From Chaetorhynchus papuensis (taxonomy: Eukaryota > Chordata > Aves > Passeriformes > Rhipiduridae), in assembly GCA_013396525.1 (NCBI GenBank), contig VWYX01000717.1:364447-428446 (forward strand): DNA of 64,000 bases. Direction: 5' to 3'. Position 1 is the first letter of the stretch, and each line of letters opens with the position of its first letter. Shown piece after piece: positions 22,754 through 34,121 of this stretch. The notes beneath the pieces were generated by a model, which saw only the letters and a program-made list of their open reading frames with translations, did no database searches and was not told the DNA's origin. The position numbers and the translations under genes were made by a program.

Positions 22754-22897
22754 TGTCCCAAACCCAGGTTATACATAGACATTAAAGAGGAAAAGGGATG
22801 CAGTAGAAAAATTAACTTGTGCCAATGTCCCAAACCCGGGTTATATATAGACATTAAAGAAGAAAAGGGATGCAGTAGAAAAATTAACTCGTGCCAA
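22754..22897 (+). repeat. 72-bp tandem duplication, two copies
   Basis: Copies at 22,754-22,825 and 22,826-22,897 differ at only about four positions. The unit is 72 bp, so it keeps frame, and a plus-strand open frame of 103 codons runs through both copies. The high identity argues for a recent event. It directly follows the LTR-like segment and may belong to it. Confidence 0.95.
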
Positions 22898-25319
22898 CGT
22901 ATTATTCCCAGAATAACAAAAAATTCCAACATACAGTTTGAGAATTTGAAGCCATATAGACAATTGGGCAAATCTTGGGAATAAAACCCCATGGATCTCA
23001 ATGAGTTGGTACATTTCAAGAGGGTAATGCACTAGACCTAGTAAACAACACCAGAAAAAATACACACTAGGAGGGTTCAATAATTTCCTTTTTTTCCTCT
23101 CCAAATCCCTGGGGAAAAGCTAAAAAATTAGGAAAGGTGGTAATTTGCAGAAACGTTCAAATCTGCTCATTGCCTAAGAGATTGGAAAGGATTTAGGTTT
23201 TTAAATTTTTTTTATTGTAAACTACCTTATAACAATTGGTGATAAAAGAGCTGAGCCTTTCAAAAATCCATTTTAATAAAACACCGTGTGACCTCATAGA
23301 TATGCATAGGATTTAGAAATAACATGGATTTTAATGAAGGTACTTGAAAGGTATGGTGCCATATTGCAATTTTATGGAAGATCTTAGATTAATGAAATTA
23401 AACATGAACTGCATTGTTTAGATGATGAACTTAAGGTCATATCTGCAGCATTTGAAAGAGAAACCTTGAGTGGAGGGTGTAGAATCATTGATTTAGACCC
23501 TGGTAGACAGCTGAATAGCAAGCACTGAAGCATGAAGGTAAATTCCCATATTTCATTGTTAGAAGGTTAGCTGGTGGCTGCCAGCTTTTCAGTGATAATC
23601 ACCAACCAATTCCACCCTGTTTCAAAAAAGATTTTGCCTTTGTGTGCTAAGACACTTTTAAAAACCATTACTGTTCAAAGCAGGGGCACACTGTTTAAAG
23701 AGAAGCCGTTCCTGCGAAATGCAGGACCACAGTGAGTTGATGCTGTCCTTGGATAGTGATGCTATTAAGTTCATTAGGATCATCACCCATTTAAAATGCT
23801 TATTAGGAGAATGGCCACCGTTCTGCTGGGGACGCCAGAGGTGCCTCCCCCTGAAACCCACAGTGATGTGTCATCAGTGATTAGCTCTGTGGCTTCCTTT
23901 AATTTTTGGTGAGACAAGGGCCCCTTTCAGGTTTAAGTCCTGTCTCCATCCTCGGACGCACGCAGGGGATAAATGCACGAACATGCGCGTGTCTTAAACT
24001 AATGGACGTGAATTTGTGCAACAGCAAAATTGCAAGGAGCGAAATCCTCAGGCCTTAGGAATAAGTGATAATGGAATGATACTGCCAATTACTGCTGGAG
24101 AACAGTGTTGTCACAGGGAACAGCTCCTGGAGATGGAAAGATGAGGGGCGGAGAAAAGATTCCCTTTTGACAGTTTGCCGTTAAAGGGAATTTGTCAAGG
24201 ATGTTAAAATTAGATCTAACTGGGCCAGATCCTCAGATGACATAAATCAGCCTGTAGACTCCAAACCCCGATCTGGCCACATGCTGCTCTTTGTTCTTTT
24301 TCCAATCTTTGTTATCTGCATCCTAACGCTGCCTGGGTGCTGTTCAAGCCCCATTCTCTTCATGCTGTCCCAGCCCTGCTGATTGGGAATATTGTAATAT
24401 TTTCAGGGAGCATTTAGCTCCTGGCTCCTGGAGTGGCCTGCTGGGGTGCAGGGCTCCAGCTGGGGACCAGAGAGAGCAAAAAGATGCTCTCAGGTGGGAA
24501 CTGAGGCTTCGGTATCTAATGTACTTCCTTGTGTGGTTTCTTCCAGCCTGAATTTTTGGCAAGCTAAGCTAAACTCTGCTGCATCGTGAAACGGTGTGAA
24601 AGCTGCCAGTAAGGAAATTAAGTAAGAAATAGTGTTAGATAATGGTTATAAATGCATTATGATCACTCTTTTCATTAGAAACTTCCTTGTTTTCTCCCTG
24701 GTGTACACCACAAACAGCTTGCACATGATTTATCTGTGTGTGCTTGGGAAGGAGAGGCAAGGGGAATAAAGTCTTTGCCATGAGATGTTTTAAAAGGCAG
24801 TTGGGACACTTACAGACATGATGCTTATTAAAATAAATGGAAGCTGCATGTGTGAATCCCCTGGTCATCCTTGGAAGGCTTGTCCTTAATGTTTTATCTT
24901 GCAGTGGTTTCCAAAAGGGGGATTGCACGTCCCATTTCCCAGGTGTATCTCAGGGCAACTGGACAGCAAAGCTGGGATCACGTGGGGGCCAAGCCCAGCT
25001 CATGCCATGGTGTAAAGCTTTGAAATGGGGCAGAGCATTTTCTGGGGAACTCTCTATAGAAAAACAAGTCCAAATCCCACAGAAGTCAAGGGAATGTGGC
25101 TCCCCTCTCCCATTTCCAGAGGTTTCTGCTCTGTGCAGCTCCTGGGATTGGACAGACTCCCCCTGGTGTGCCCAGTTCTGCAGAGCTGATTTGCTGAGCT
25201 TTGAATAGATTCACAACTTCCCACCCTGTTGTAAATCTTCTGACAAAATATTTTTTAATTTTTAAAAGAAAAAACTCTTGGTATTGGCCACTTTGGAAAT
25301 GCTGGCCCATTAAGTCTAA
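22898..25319. other. Unique or unclassified noncoding DNA
   Basis: AT-rich single-copy DNA; 22,898-23,200 may be the remainder of the inserted element to its left. No gene found. Short open frames carry no family signal. Confidence 0.45.
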
Positions 25320-25520
25320 ACAGGGAAGTTAGGGCATGTTAAATATCAATTGATTATAAAACCCATATTAATTGACGTTCAGCAGCCCCGCTAATGGAGA
25401 GGAGCTCATTACATAGCAGTTAACCCTCAACGCATATATATTAAACAATCAATTAGTATTTATTTAACATACAATAACCTCCCTATTAGAGCTAAATTAA
25501 AAGCCTCTTTACGGAGGCCT
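25320..25520. promoter_or_regulatory. Candidate conserved noncoding element
   Basis: Dense homeodomain-type sites: ATCAATTGAT palindrome at 25,345-25,354, TATTAATTG at 25,367-25,375 and ATCAATTAG at about 25,448-25,456. High-complexity AT-rich block with no coding frame. One of the best enhancer-like segments by motif density. Confidence 0.45.
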
Positions 25521-27280
25521 TGCAGAAAGCCCTGCACTGTGCTAACCTGGAGCCAGGAATTTGCATTAAGAGCTTCAATCTTTGTTACCTCTGGTGCCCT
25601 CAGGATGATTTTAGGATGTTAAATGAAGGAGTAAAGGGGCTGTGTTTGTGACAGTCACTTGGCCCTGCTGGGGAGGGGGTCAGTGCCCAAAAGTTGGTGA
25701 GTTGCTGCCTATGTGGTCACAAGAAGGTACAGAGACCTGGCAGGTGATGGGTGAGAGGAAAACAGAGGGATTTGCACTCAAGTAAAAGACCTTTTAAGTA
25801 GAAGAAAAGTATTTTCAAATGGAAAAAGAAAGGAGAATGAGCAGAGCGACAGGCAGACAGCAAGACAAGATAAAAGCAAAGTAGTGGCGTGGTTGGGTAA
25901 TAGAAGTAGGGCAAACTGGGGAACTCGGAAAAGGAATAGTTGAAATAAATTGCCCAAAATGAGTCGCTCCTGTGTTACATCCTGAGCTGCCATTTATATC
26001 TGTGTGGTGTAGTGAATATTAGCAAGTGGATTCATTCCCATCTCTCTCTGGCCTGAGGTGTGACAAGGAGGGGGATAGAAGGGAGCTCTGCTGTTTTCCT
26101 TGGAGCCTGGGTGAGTTTTATATTGGGGTCTAATAGGCCCAGACCCTATTTGGAGCTGAATTACATCACATGCCTATGCAATAATCTCTTTTCTGGTGGG
26201 GGGAAGCTGGGAAATCAAGCAGCTTCTCCAAAAGTCAATTCTGGTACTCAAAATGGAGCCAGCTCAAGAAATTGTCATTGATCCACTTCTGAACTTGGAG
26301 CAAATTTCCATAAAAATAATCAGATCCTCTCAGCCGCAGAAGTTTTAATGCCATGTGTTTCACTGGGTGGGATGGGCAGGCTGGGAGAACAGGAGCTGAG
26401 CAGTGATTTGGGCTCATTTTCCTCCTCTTCCCTGCACCAGTTCTGAACAGGGAGTTATAGGGTGAGGGGGATGGGAGACCACGTCTTGGCTGCTCTCTTT
26501 GCGACTTCTTGGCAAAAGGGAGTAAAAGACAGCAAGTTGTTTGGTCTGGTCCTTAGTGGATGAAAACTGGAGCAGTCCTTAGCAGGGCTTTAAAAAACCT
26601 GATTAATTTAGGCTCCTGGGAATGTGGCTTGGCTGAAAACCCCCTGGAAACTCAGAGAAGCACTGACAGTGGGGCAGTCAGGTCCAGGCTGGAGCAGGTA
26701 ATGACAGCTCCATCTCAGAGGTGTGAAGAAGAGCAGGGACCCTGTGGAGCAGCCCTGATGGTATGGAGGGTTTCAGACATGTGTGAAAGGGGGTGGGTGC
26801 CCCCCTCCAGAGGGAGAGGGAGAATCCTGTGGCAAAGGGAGACAAGGAGATCTGGGCCTGACAGAGATGGGGCAGAAACAGGTAAAGAGCCACGGATTTG
26901 AAACGTCAGCAGGCAGAGTTGAATGTAGGGATATGCAAAATAAAACTGGAGACGAGCGCCAATTCTGTCTGAAGGGTAACAACGAAGCTGATGGAAAAAT
27001 TGCTTTAACCATTTTGGATCTCTGGGATGACCAGAATGTAATTTTACTGAGAAAATGTAATCATATTTCAGGCTTTTCAGCCCTGCCAAGGAGCGTAAGG
27101 CACGCACACATCAACGCCTGCTCCTCCCAAAACTCGGGAGGACTTAGCTGTTTGCTGCTCACTGTGGTAGGGAGAGACCTTCGAGGTCTTTTTCCTCCAA
27201 GGACAGCGCCAGCTGTTTGAGCAAGTGATGGTCACCTGTATTCACAGGTATATGATGTATTTGTAGCACTTGCAATAAAT
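25521..27280. other. Unique noncoding DNA
   Basis: Open frames between 26.5 and 27.2 kb run on both strands and show no domain. No repeat recognised. Confidence 0.5.
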
Positions 27281-27420
27281 TACTTCTTTTTCTCCTTACA
27301 GCTTCTGGAAACATTCCCAGTGGCTGGCCTATTCATCAGGACTGTTACATTGCTGCTGCTGCTGCTGCAAGGAGGGAAGTACCTTTTTCTCTTCCTCTTT
27401 ATTAGCATGTGCCATGGTGT
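27281..27420 (+). other. Splice-acceptor-like site with CTG run
   Basis: A long pyrimidine tract ending in CTTACAG (AG at 27,300-27,301) is followed by about 50 bp and a (CTG)n run at 27,351-27,368. It could be the start of a noncoding or alternative exon. No matching donor is convincing, so I do not call a gene. Confidence 0.15.
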
Positions 27421-30400
27421 GAGGCACTGCGCCGGGGAGGGAACCCCGCCCTGAGCGGCACTGGGTAAACACAGCCGAGGTGACAGTGACAGTCCTCATC
27501 ACAGAGTGTTAGCAATTCAAACAGCCACGTCAGTCAAGGAATTCGAGAGAAGGGGAAGCCAAAGGAAGAATGCGACAGTTTGCAAACACTCCAGTTGCAT
27601 GATTTTTGTCGTAGGTGCGTTCATCCTGGAAGCGTCTTGGAGGAAATGCAAATGAATTTTGTGCTGGACAAGTCCGTGTGCAAGTGAGGGCTGTTGGAGC
27701 TTTGTTAGGTGTGTAGAAATCTCTTCCTCTTGTAGATTGAGGTAACCAAAAGGCTTTTGGAAAAATTCAGGAAATTACCCAAGGCCAGCTTTTGCCTACA
27801 GAGCAGGGCAGTCTTTACTAAGTCTTTACTAACCTATCAAAAATATGCAGAATAAAGTAGTAAAGCAGGAAGAGTGGTGCAAAAACAAACCCCAAAACTG
27901 CACCAAGCAAAACCTGATTATTTTCCATGGTAAAATTTTGGGGTGGTTGAAATGTATTGACGTTTCCTAAAATCACCACTTGAATCCCTCCGCACTGAAA
28001 TGGAAACATCAAACCTAAGGAATTTAGGAAATTAGGCTAAAGGTTTTCTATTACCCTGAAATTTTGCCTTAGAGAAATGATAACACGGATGGAATTTCCT
28101 TGGGAAAGAACTGAGTAAATGATGCTGAGGAATTATTTTAGTTAAACTGACTGCAATGCTAAAAATGAATCCTGGGTTGGGACAGTAAAGAAACCATACT
28201 GGAATATTAATTCTGCTTCCAATCATCCAAGGAGCTCAGCCGCTGAAGTCAGGAGTGAATTCAGTCTGTCTGGTTTCCAGAGGCTTTGGGGAGGCCTTGC
28301 CAATACTATTCTTTCCTGCTGGATTTGTGTGCAACTCTTCAAAGTTATTAGCGGAAATAATTTCCTCTCTGGAGAGAGCAGCAGCTGCCTCTGTCCTGCT
28401 GGTCTGTCTCTGCTGTGGGTTGCTCCCTCGCACATCACATCTCCCCTCAGCCCTGGGAGGCAGCTGTGCCTGCAGGGTGTTGTTCGGCCCTTTACCCAAT
28501 TATCCAGGCACGGAACACCCATCCCAAGCTAATCAGGAAGGACAATCTTCTCTGGGTGAAAACGCTCTCTGAGGACTCACCGCTGACGCGGCGCCTTCGA
28601 GGAATGAAACCACTAATTATAGGAGAGGAGTGTTTGCATTACGTGCGGGATGTTAAGAGCAGAAAGGGAGATCCCACGGCTGAGACCCCAGGTCTCAGAG
28701 CCATCCCACGGCTTTGCTGTGCTGTGTGACCCCTTCCCTGTCTCGGGTTCTCAGGGAGACCTGCTCACCCCCACAGGCAGCCTGTGTTCTCTCTGCGTGG
28801 GACTCTCCTCTGTGAAAATGCCAGTCCAAACACGGGTGCGCAGACCTTTATCGAGTGCAAGAATAAGTCATTTCTATCCACAAGGAGTGATTCCTACCTG
28901 TAAGGAACAGGTAATTCCTTCTGTACCCCGTTACAAATGCTCAGCCTGCAGGCACCAGGGCAGAGTAAGATGGTGATTTTAGCTGTAGCATCTCTCATGA
29001 TTTCTTGCCCTCCATCTCCACGGAGGGGTGGCTGGCAGTGCACGGCCCTGCTGATTCCAGCTCTCCACAAGCACCAGAGCTGCCTCACAGCACCTGCCCA
29101 TAAACCGTGCAGCCCAAGGAAGATGTTGCCTGTTGCCTGACGGACAGGATGAAATCACCCCACATATGTCCTCTATCTATTGCCTCTCTGGGCAGGAAAA
29201 ACATAAACGCCTTTCCCACCATTTTATTTATTGGCTTTTCCCCGTTTCCTGGGAAAACGCCGTTTTTCAGTACTTTTGTGAGTGTGCGTGTGAGCCTGTG
29301 TGGGGTAGGCGTGCGCGTGTGTGTTTAGGAGGTTAAAAAAAATTTCTTGCTGTCAGCAAGTGATGTTACAAACCTGCTCTGACAAGGCTGGTTGTATATT
29401 TACAGTTGGTGAGAGCGAAGGCTTCATCAATCTTCACGCTTTGAAAGGGACAGGCCCGCTCCCATGAGCACCTGCTCCGGGAGAACAGCTGAACTGTGAC
29501 TTTCCAGGGAGCTGGCTGTAAATTTTAGCCATTCCCCCCGCAGCCCACGCATGCTTGAGCTCTTTAACCTTCCCAGGCTGGCAGGAGTCCCAGCAATCAG
29601 TTTAGTGCAAAGACTGGGGTTCTTTTTAATTAACGGGGGGGTTCCCGCTGCAGGTGTTTCGAAGTTTCTTCACGTTAAAAAGGAAGAGGCGGGGGGGAGA
29701 AAAAATTGTTTGCGGAGGTGCATCCAGTTTTTCCACGCTTGGTGATCAAATGGGATCAGCCTTTCTCGTGTTTCCCCTCCACATTCACCTCTTGGATGTG
29801 TGTCTGAGCCAGCATCCGCTGGGAACTGGCAGCAAGGCTTCCCTTTGGGCACCTGCAGAAAGCATTCCTGGGAGAAAAGGGAAGTATTGCCCTGTTTGAT
29901 CAATAGAATTATTAGCAGGACAAGGACCTGTTGTATCGCTAAGAAAATTCATGTGTGGAAATTTATCATAAGGAAAAAAAAATGCGCTCGAGCCCCACTT
30001 AAAACAATAAAACATATCTTTGAGGGAAAGTTTCAGACTTTCCTGTATAAAGGAATAATGGTTTCTATAATTTAATAGGTGCTAAATTTGGTGAGGAGTG
30101 CCAGCAAATCCATTTCACGTAATGATATTTTATCTCCCTGGGTATGGTCATTTTCATGAATGTCTTTTTATTGGTTCCCTTGTCCCACAAAGTGTCCAAG
30201 GCAGTGCTGCTCATCCTCAAACACCAAGCACATGCAGAGGCAGGGATGGCTGGAGAAACCTATTAATAATGGTGACACAAAAAATGGGCAGGAACTGTGT
30301 GACAGTTAAATGTGCTCCCTATAAATAAAGAACATTTCTATTTGACCCTCAGGGCTGTGGCTTTTCAGCACTTACTTTTGTAGGAGTTAAGGTGGTAAAA

Positions 30401-30987
30401 AAAAAAAAAAACTAGAGATAAGCTGCAAAGAAATTCAAGTGAGGATAACAGGAAAAAAAAAAAAAAAGAAAAGAGGGTTTCCAAAGAAGATTTCACTGAA
30501 AGTTTCAGCTAGAAAAAAAAAAATCTCAAATAGCCCTTGGTGAGGGATTTTGTTTACATAGGGTAGGGCAGTTTGCTTCTTGGAAAAAGGAGTGATTTAT
30601 TCTCTTAGGTATCTAATTGCAAATTCACAGAGGCAAACCTTTTCCTCATGTAGCTCTGCTCAGATGGACGGGAGCATTAGTTACGAAGGTTCACAGATTT
30701 TTAGAACCCTCACAGCGTACGTCGTACATAAACTAAAACTCACAGTTATAGTTCCATTCTGGCTGGTACTTTATGCTGACTAGAGGTAGCAACCACAATC
30801 TGTGACTGCTATCACAAAAAATAAACTGAGTTTAAGGAAAGGGAACTGGGAAATTTTTCTTGAGGGGGAAAAAGAAGCAAGTTGGAAGAAAATCAGAATA
30901 CAGTGGAAGGAAAGGGAAAATATACAAGAGTCGGTTTCAAAGAGGCAATATTTGTTATATATGTGATATATACACTTGGTATAAAAT
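27421..30987. other. Unique noncoding DNA
   Basis: Contains a GT-rich stretch at 29,277-29,328, A runs at about 30,398-30,411, 30,451-30,466 and 30,513-30,523, and AT-rich parts at 29,900-30,080. A compact block at 27,440-27,660 has enhancer-like composition. No gene recognised. Confidence 0.45.
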
Positions 30988-31137
30988 GGCCCAGAGCAGC
31001 TGTGGCTGCCCCATCCCTAGAAGTGTCCAAGGCCAGGTTGGATGGGGATTGGAGCAGCCTGGGATAGTGGAAGGTGTCCCGGCCCATGACATGAGCTTTA
31101 AGGTCCCTTCTACCCCAAAGCATTCAGTGGTTCTATG
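30988..31137 (+). mobile_element. CR1 LINE 3' fragment
   Basis: Carries GCTGTGGCTGCCCCATCC, AAGTGTCCAAGGCCAGGTTG, GGGATAGTGGAAGGTGTCCC, CTTTAAGGTCCCTTC and a terminal TTCTATG, in standard CR1 order. The GGGATAGTGGAAGG form is common in songbird CR1. 5'-truncated and inactive. Confidence 0.95.
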
Positions 31138-31439
31138 TTTCACAGTCAGCACAAGGTCTTTGCTGCCTTCCCTCTCATGTGCCACATATGTGTGCAATCA
31201 AAACTGTCTGAATTTTGTCTTTGAATTCTCCCACCTTGCATGGCTGCTTGCCTGCCCGGGAGATCCGCAGACCTGCCTGCCCAGAGGAACAAGGATGTGC
31301 CAACATGTGGTCCTGGAACTGCAAATTCAGAACGAAGCAAGGAGTAAAAGAAGTGACAAGATGAGCCATCATGGGAAATGAAGGAAAAACTGTGAAAATG
31401 GTTATAATAAATAATAAGAAATGTAGCATGGGCCAAAGG

Positions 31440-32100
31440 AATAATAGATCAGCAGTGGGAAGACTCTAAAAGCTGCTGAGAGTTATTGATAGACATTGTG
31501 TAAGGAAAAGAACATAAAGAAAGAAACCCCTGACAATTTTGCCTTCATGTTCACAAAGGAGGGTGGCAGGGCAGATGCCAAAGTGAAAGATAAATATCCT
31601 TTTGCATAAAGAAGAAATATTGAAGGAAACTGAGCAGAGGTGACAGAGAAATTAAGAGTGTTAAAAGACCCTGAAAGCGTGTGGTCCATGTCAAACACCC
31701 TTCAGGAATTTAAGCCAAGTCAGCAAAATGTCTGAAAAATCTCTTGAGGGAAATGAGAACCTCTTCGAAGACCAGTAATGGAGAAATCCTACAAGTGTCA
31801 AGTCCAAGGAAGCTTTCCAGAAAGGAAAGGTGGCGGTTCGGAGGAAGGTGACTTACATGGCCAGGAGGCCGAAGTGTGTTTTAATCTGGGGTTGCGCTGG
31901 AGAAATAGATAAGAGAAGTTATGAGTTTAATTAAGGAAAACCATCAAGGATTTTAAAAAAATGGGATCTGTGCCAATAAAGGGAGAAGAAAACTGACAGC
32001 AGCTTTCTGAGGAATTAATGCAAATCGCAGGCCAGGGAAAAGCCAAAAGATATAACTTCTGCTGTGGCAGGAAAGGTTGGATATAACACAGCTGGGAAGT
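31440..32100 (+). mobile_element. Decayed CR1-clade LINE reverse transcriptase region
   Basis: Three landmarks of CR1 open frame 2 appear in the right order and spacing on the plus strand: an NAFxSVFT-like patch at 31,534-31,560, a GPDGIHPxxLREL-like patch starting at about 31,683, and an xHGFxKGxSC-like patch at about 31,938-31,978. The spacings of about 150 and 255 bp fit the roughly 60 and 95 residues expected with some deletions. Stops and frameshifts are frequent, so it is an old dead copy. Ends are uncertain. Confidence 0.55.
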
Positions 32101-32509
32101 GTAATCTAGAGTAAAAGAGATGAGTGAGGGACACGAAAAGTGGCTGATGGGTTCTTGCCACCGTTACTCCTGAGGATGCAACTGGCTTGTGCTTGGAGAA
32201 AATGTGATGCCAGAGAACTCCAGGATAAAGTGATTATTGAGGTGAATTTAACTGAGAGAAGTACAGGGACAAGAGGAAAGGAACAAATACCACAAGGCTT
32301 TGAGGGCACCTGGCTTGGGTGGGGAAGCAGTCAGCAAGAGTTCAACCCAAACACCACTTCGGGCAAGTTTCTGTGTTTCTGCAACAAGTTTCAATGAGAG
32401 ATTTCCGACACAGGCACACCCTTAATGAAATAAAACGCCAAGCATTGCCGAAGTAGGTAAGCGCACACTTAAGAGCCACCATCAGATGCGGTGTGTTGGA
32501 CTTTACAAC
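32101..32509. other. Unique DNA between LINE remnant and minisatellite
   Basis: No recognised feature. It may include more of the decayed LINE at its left end. A minus-strand frame coming from the minisatellite ends at a TGA at 32,342-32,344. Confidence 0.45.
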
Positions 32510-32526
32510 GCGGGGAGGAGGGCGGG

Positions 32527-32536
32527 AAGATGGCGG
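32527..32536 (+). promoter_or_regulatory. YY1-type motif
   Basis: AAGATGGCGG fits the YY1 core (AANATGGCGGC) and lies at the left edge of the minisatellite. A single match may be chance, but two more occur nearby. Confidence 0.25.
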
Positions 32537-33485
32537 GGCTGAGGGAAAGGCGGGAAAGTGGGGAAGGTGGGAAAGTGGAGAGTCTGTGGGGAAGGCGGAA
32601 GAGTGGAAGGTCTGTGGGGAGGGCAGGAAAGTGGAGAGTGTGTGGGGAAGGCGATGAGTCTGTGGGGAAGGCGGGAAAGTGAAGAGTCTGTGGGGAAGGT
32701 GATGGGTCTGTGGGGGAGGCGGGAAAGTGGACAGTCTGTGGGGAAGGCGATGGGTCTGTGGGGAAGGTGGGAAAGTGGAGAGTCTGTGGGGAAGGCGGGA
32801 AAGTGGAGAGTGTGTGGGGAAGGCGGAAGAGTGGAAGGTCTGTGGGGAGGGCGGGAAAGTGGAGAGTGTGTGGGGAAGGCGATGAGTCTGTGGGGAAGGC
32901 GGGAAAGTGGAGAGTCTGTGGGGAAGGTGATGGGTCTGTGGGGGAGGCGGGAAAGTGGACAGTCTGTGGGGAAGGCGGAAGAGTGGAAGGTCTGTGGTGA
33001 GGGCAGGAAGATGACGGGTCTGTGGGGAAGGCAGGAAAGTGGAGAGTCTGTGGGGAAGGCGATGGGTCTGTGGGGAAGGCAGGAAAGTGGAGAGTCTGTG
33101 GGGAAGGCAGGAAAGTGGAGAGTCTGTGGGGAAGGCGATGGGTCTGTGGGGAAGGCGGGAAAATGGAGGGTCTGTGGGGAAGGCGGGAAAGTGGAGGGTC
33201 TGTGGGGAAGGCGGAAGAGTGGAAGGTCTGTGGTGAGGGCAAGAAGACGACGGGTCTGTGGGGAAGGCGGGAAAATGGAGGGCCTGTGGGGAAGGTGGAA
33301 GAGTGGAAGGTCTGTGGTGAGGGCGGGAAGGCAATGGGTCTGTGGGGAAGGCGGAAAAATGGAGAGTGTGTGGGGAAGGCGATGGGTCTGTGGGGAAGGC
33401 GGGAAAGTGGAGAGTGTGTGGGGAAGGTGATGGGTCTGTGGGGGAGGCGGGAAAGCGGAGAGTGTGTGGGGAAGGCGATGGGTCT

Positions 33486-33491
33486 GTGGGG
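33486..33491. repeat. Target-site duplication, left copy
   Basis: GTGGGG directly left of the LTR. It corresponds to GCGGGG on the right with one change. Excising the LTR plus one copy restores a perfect 28-bp repeat unit. Confidence 0.8.
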
Positions 33492-33862
33492 TGTTGCTGT
33501 CGCAAAGCGAACGCGTAGAAAAACCACACGAAGTCCAGGGTCAGGTAGAAATGGCGGCAAGGCCAGTTTAATGTTTTTTTCCTGAGGCTTTTATATGTTA
33601 GTTTGCAAAAAGTGTGTTAAACGGCATAAAGTAATTGGTTCTCTGGCCATCCACCCCTTGAGGGGACTGGCCAAATTCTAAGACCTCCATCCCAAATGTT
33701 TTTCTAGTTGAAGCCATAACAATCCGGCAAAACAATTTGCAGGTGCGAATATTTACAAAAATGGTAACTTTGCTCTAGATGGCTTGCACGGGAAAGACGG
33801 AGCTCTCACAAAATGCTGGAGAGCTGAAGAAATTCACCGCTGAAGCTTCTTCAACATCCACA
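33492..33862 (-). mobile_element. Solo LTR, 371 bp, minus strand
   Basis: The element begins TGTTGCTGTC and ends AACATCCACA, so it has TG...CA termini. Read on the minus strand it has a TATA box (TATAAAA, plus coordinates 33,589-33,595) followed about 20 bp on by a polyadenylation signal ATTAAA (33,567-33,572), the usual order in an LTR. It is flanked by a 6-bp duplication with one mismatch, the size typical of ERVK/beta-like insertions in birds. No internal retroviral sequence remains, so it is a recombined solo LTR. The family name is not determined. Confidence 0.85.
33549..33558 (+). promoter_or_regulatory. YY1-type motif inside the LTR
   Basis: AAATGGCGGC is an exact fit to the YY1 core. 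It lies downstream of the LTR's TATA box in LTR sense and is oriented antisense to the element. Confidence 0.35.
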
Positions 33863-34121
33863 GCGGGGAAGGTGGAACAGTGGAAGGTCTGTGGTGAGGG
33901 AGGGAGGACGATGGGTCTGTGGGGAAGGCGGGAAAGTGGAGAGTGTGTGGGGAAGGCGGGAAGGTGAGAGGTTTGTGTGGAAGGCGGAGGGTCTGTGGGA
34001 AGGGTGGGAAGGTGAGAGGTCTGTGTGGAAGGCGGAGGGTCTGTGAGGAAGGTGGAGGGTCTGTGAGGAAGGAGGGAAGGAGGAGAAGGCTGGAGCGTGT
34101 GGGCAGGGCGGGAAGGTGACG
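33863..34121 (+). repeat. G-rich minisatellite, right part
   Basis: Continuation of the same array after the LTR. The interrupted unit is completed at 33,886, then units start at 33,887. Units drift to GTGTGTGG, GTTTGTGTGG and GTCTGTGAGG forms with 28, 20 and one longer length. The first six bases (33,863-33,868) are the right target duplication. Divergence grows to the right, as expected at an array edge. Confidence 0.93.

Larger units (their letters stand above)
32510..33491 (+). repeat. G-rich minisatellite, left part (28- and 20-bp units)
   Basis: From 32,582 the array can be tiled without remainder into 35 units, each starting GTCTGTGGGG or a one-base variant: 25 units of 28 bp and 10 units of 20 bp. 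The 28-bp form continues AAGGCGGGAAAGTGGAGA; the 20-bp form continues AAGGCGATGG. Units 1-6 (32,582-32,733) recur in the same order as units 10-15 (32,810-32,961), a higher-order duplication with a 228-bp offset. 32,510-32,581 is a less regular lead-in. Long open frames on both strands are by-products of the repeat. Confidence 0.97.

Noticed and set aside
32582..33491. CRISPR-like repeat array
   Set aside because: Units are contiguous with no unique spacers, and the context is a bird genome. It is a minisatellite.
32469..33585. Several long overlapping open frames on both strands over the minisatellite as separate protein genes
   Set aside because: They are translations of the same 28/20-bp repeat in different frames. 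The minus strand has almost no stop codons whatever the frame, so openness alone is not evidence.
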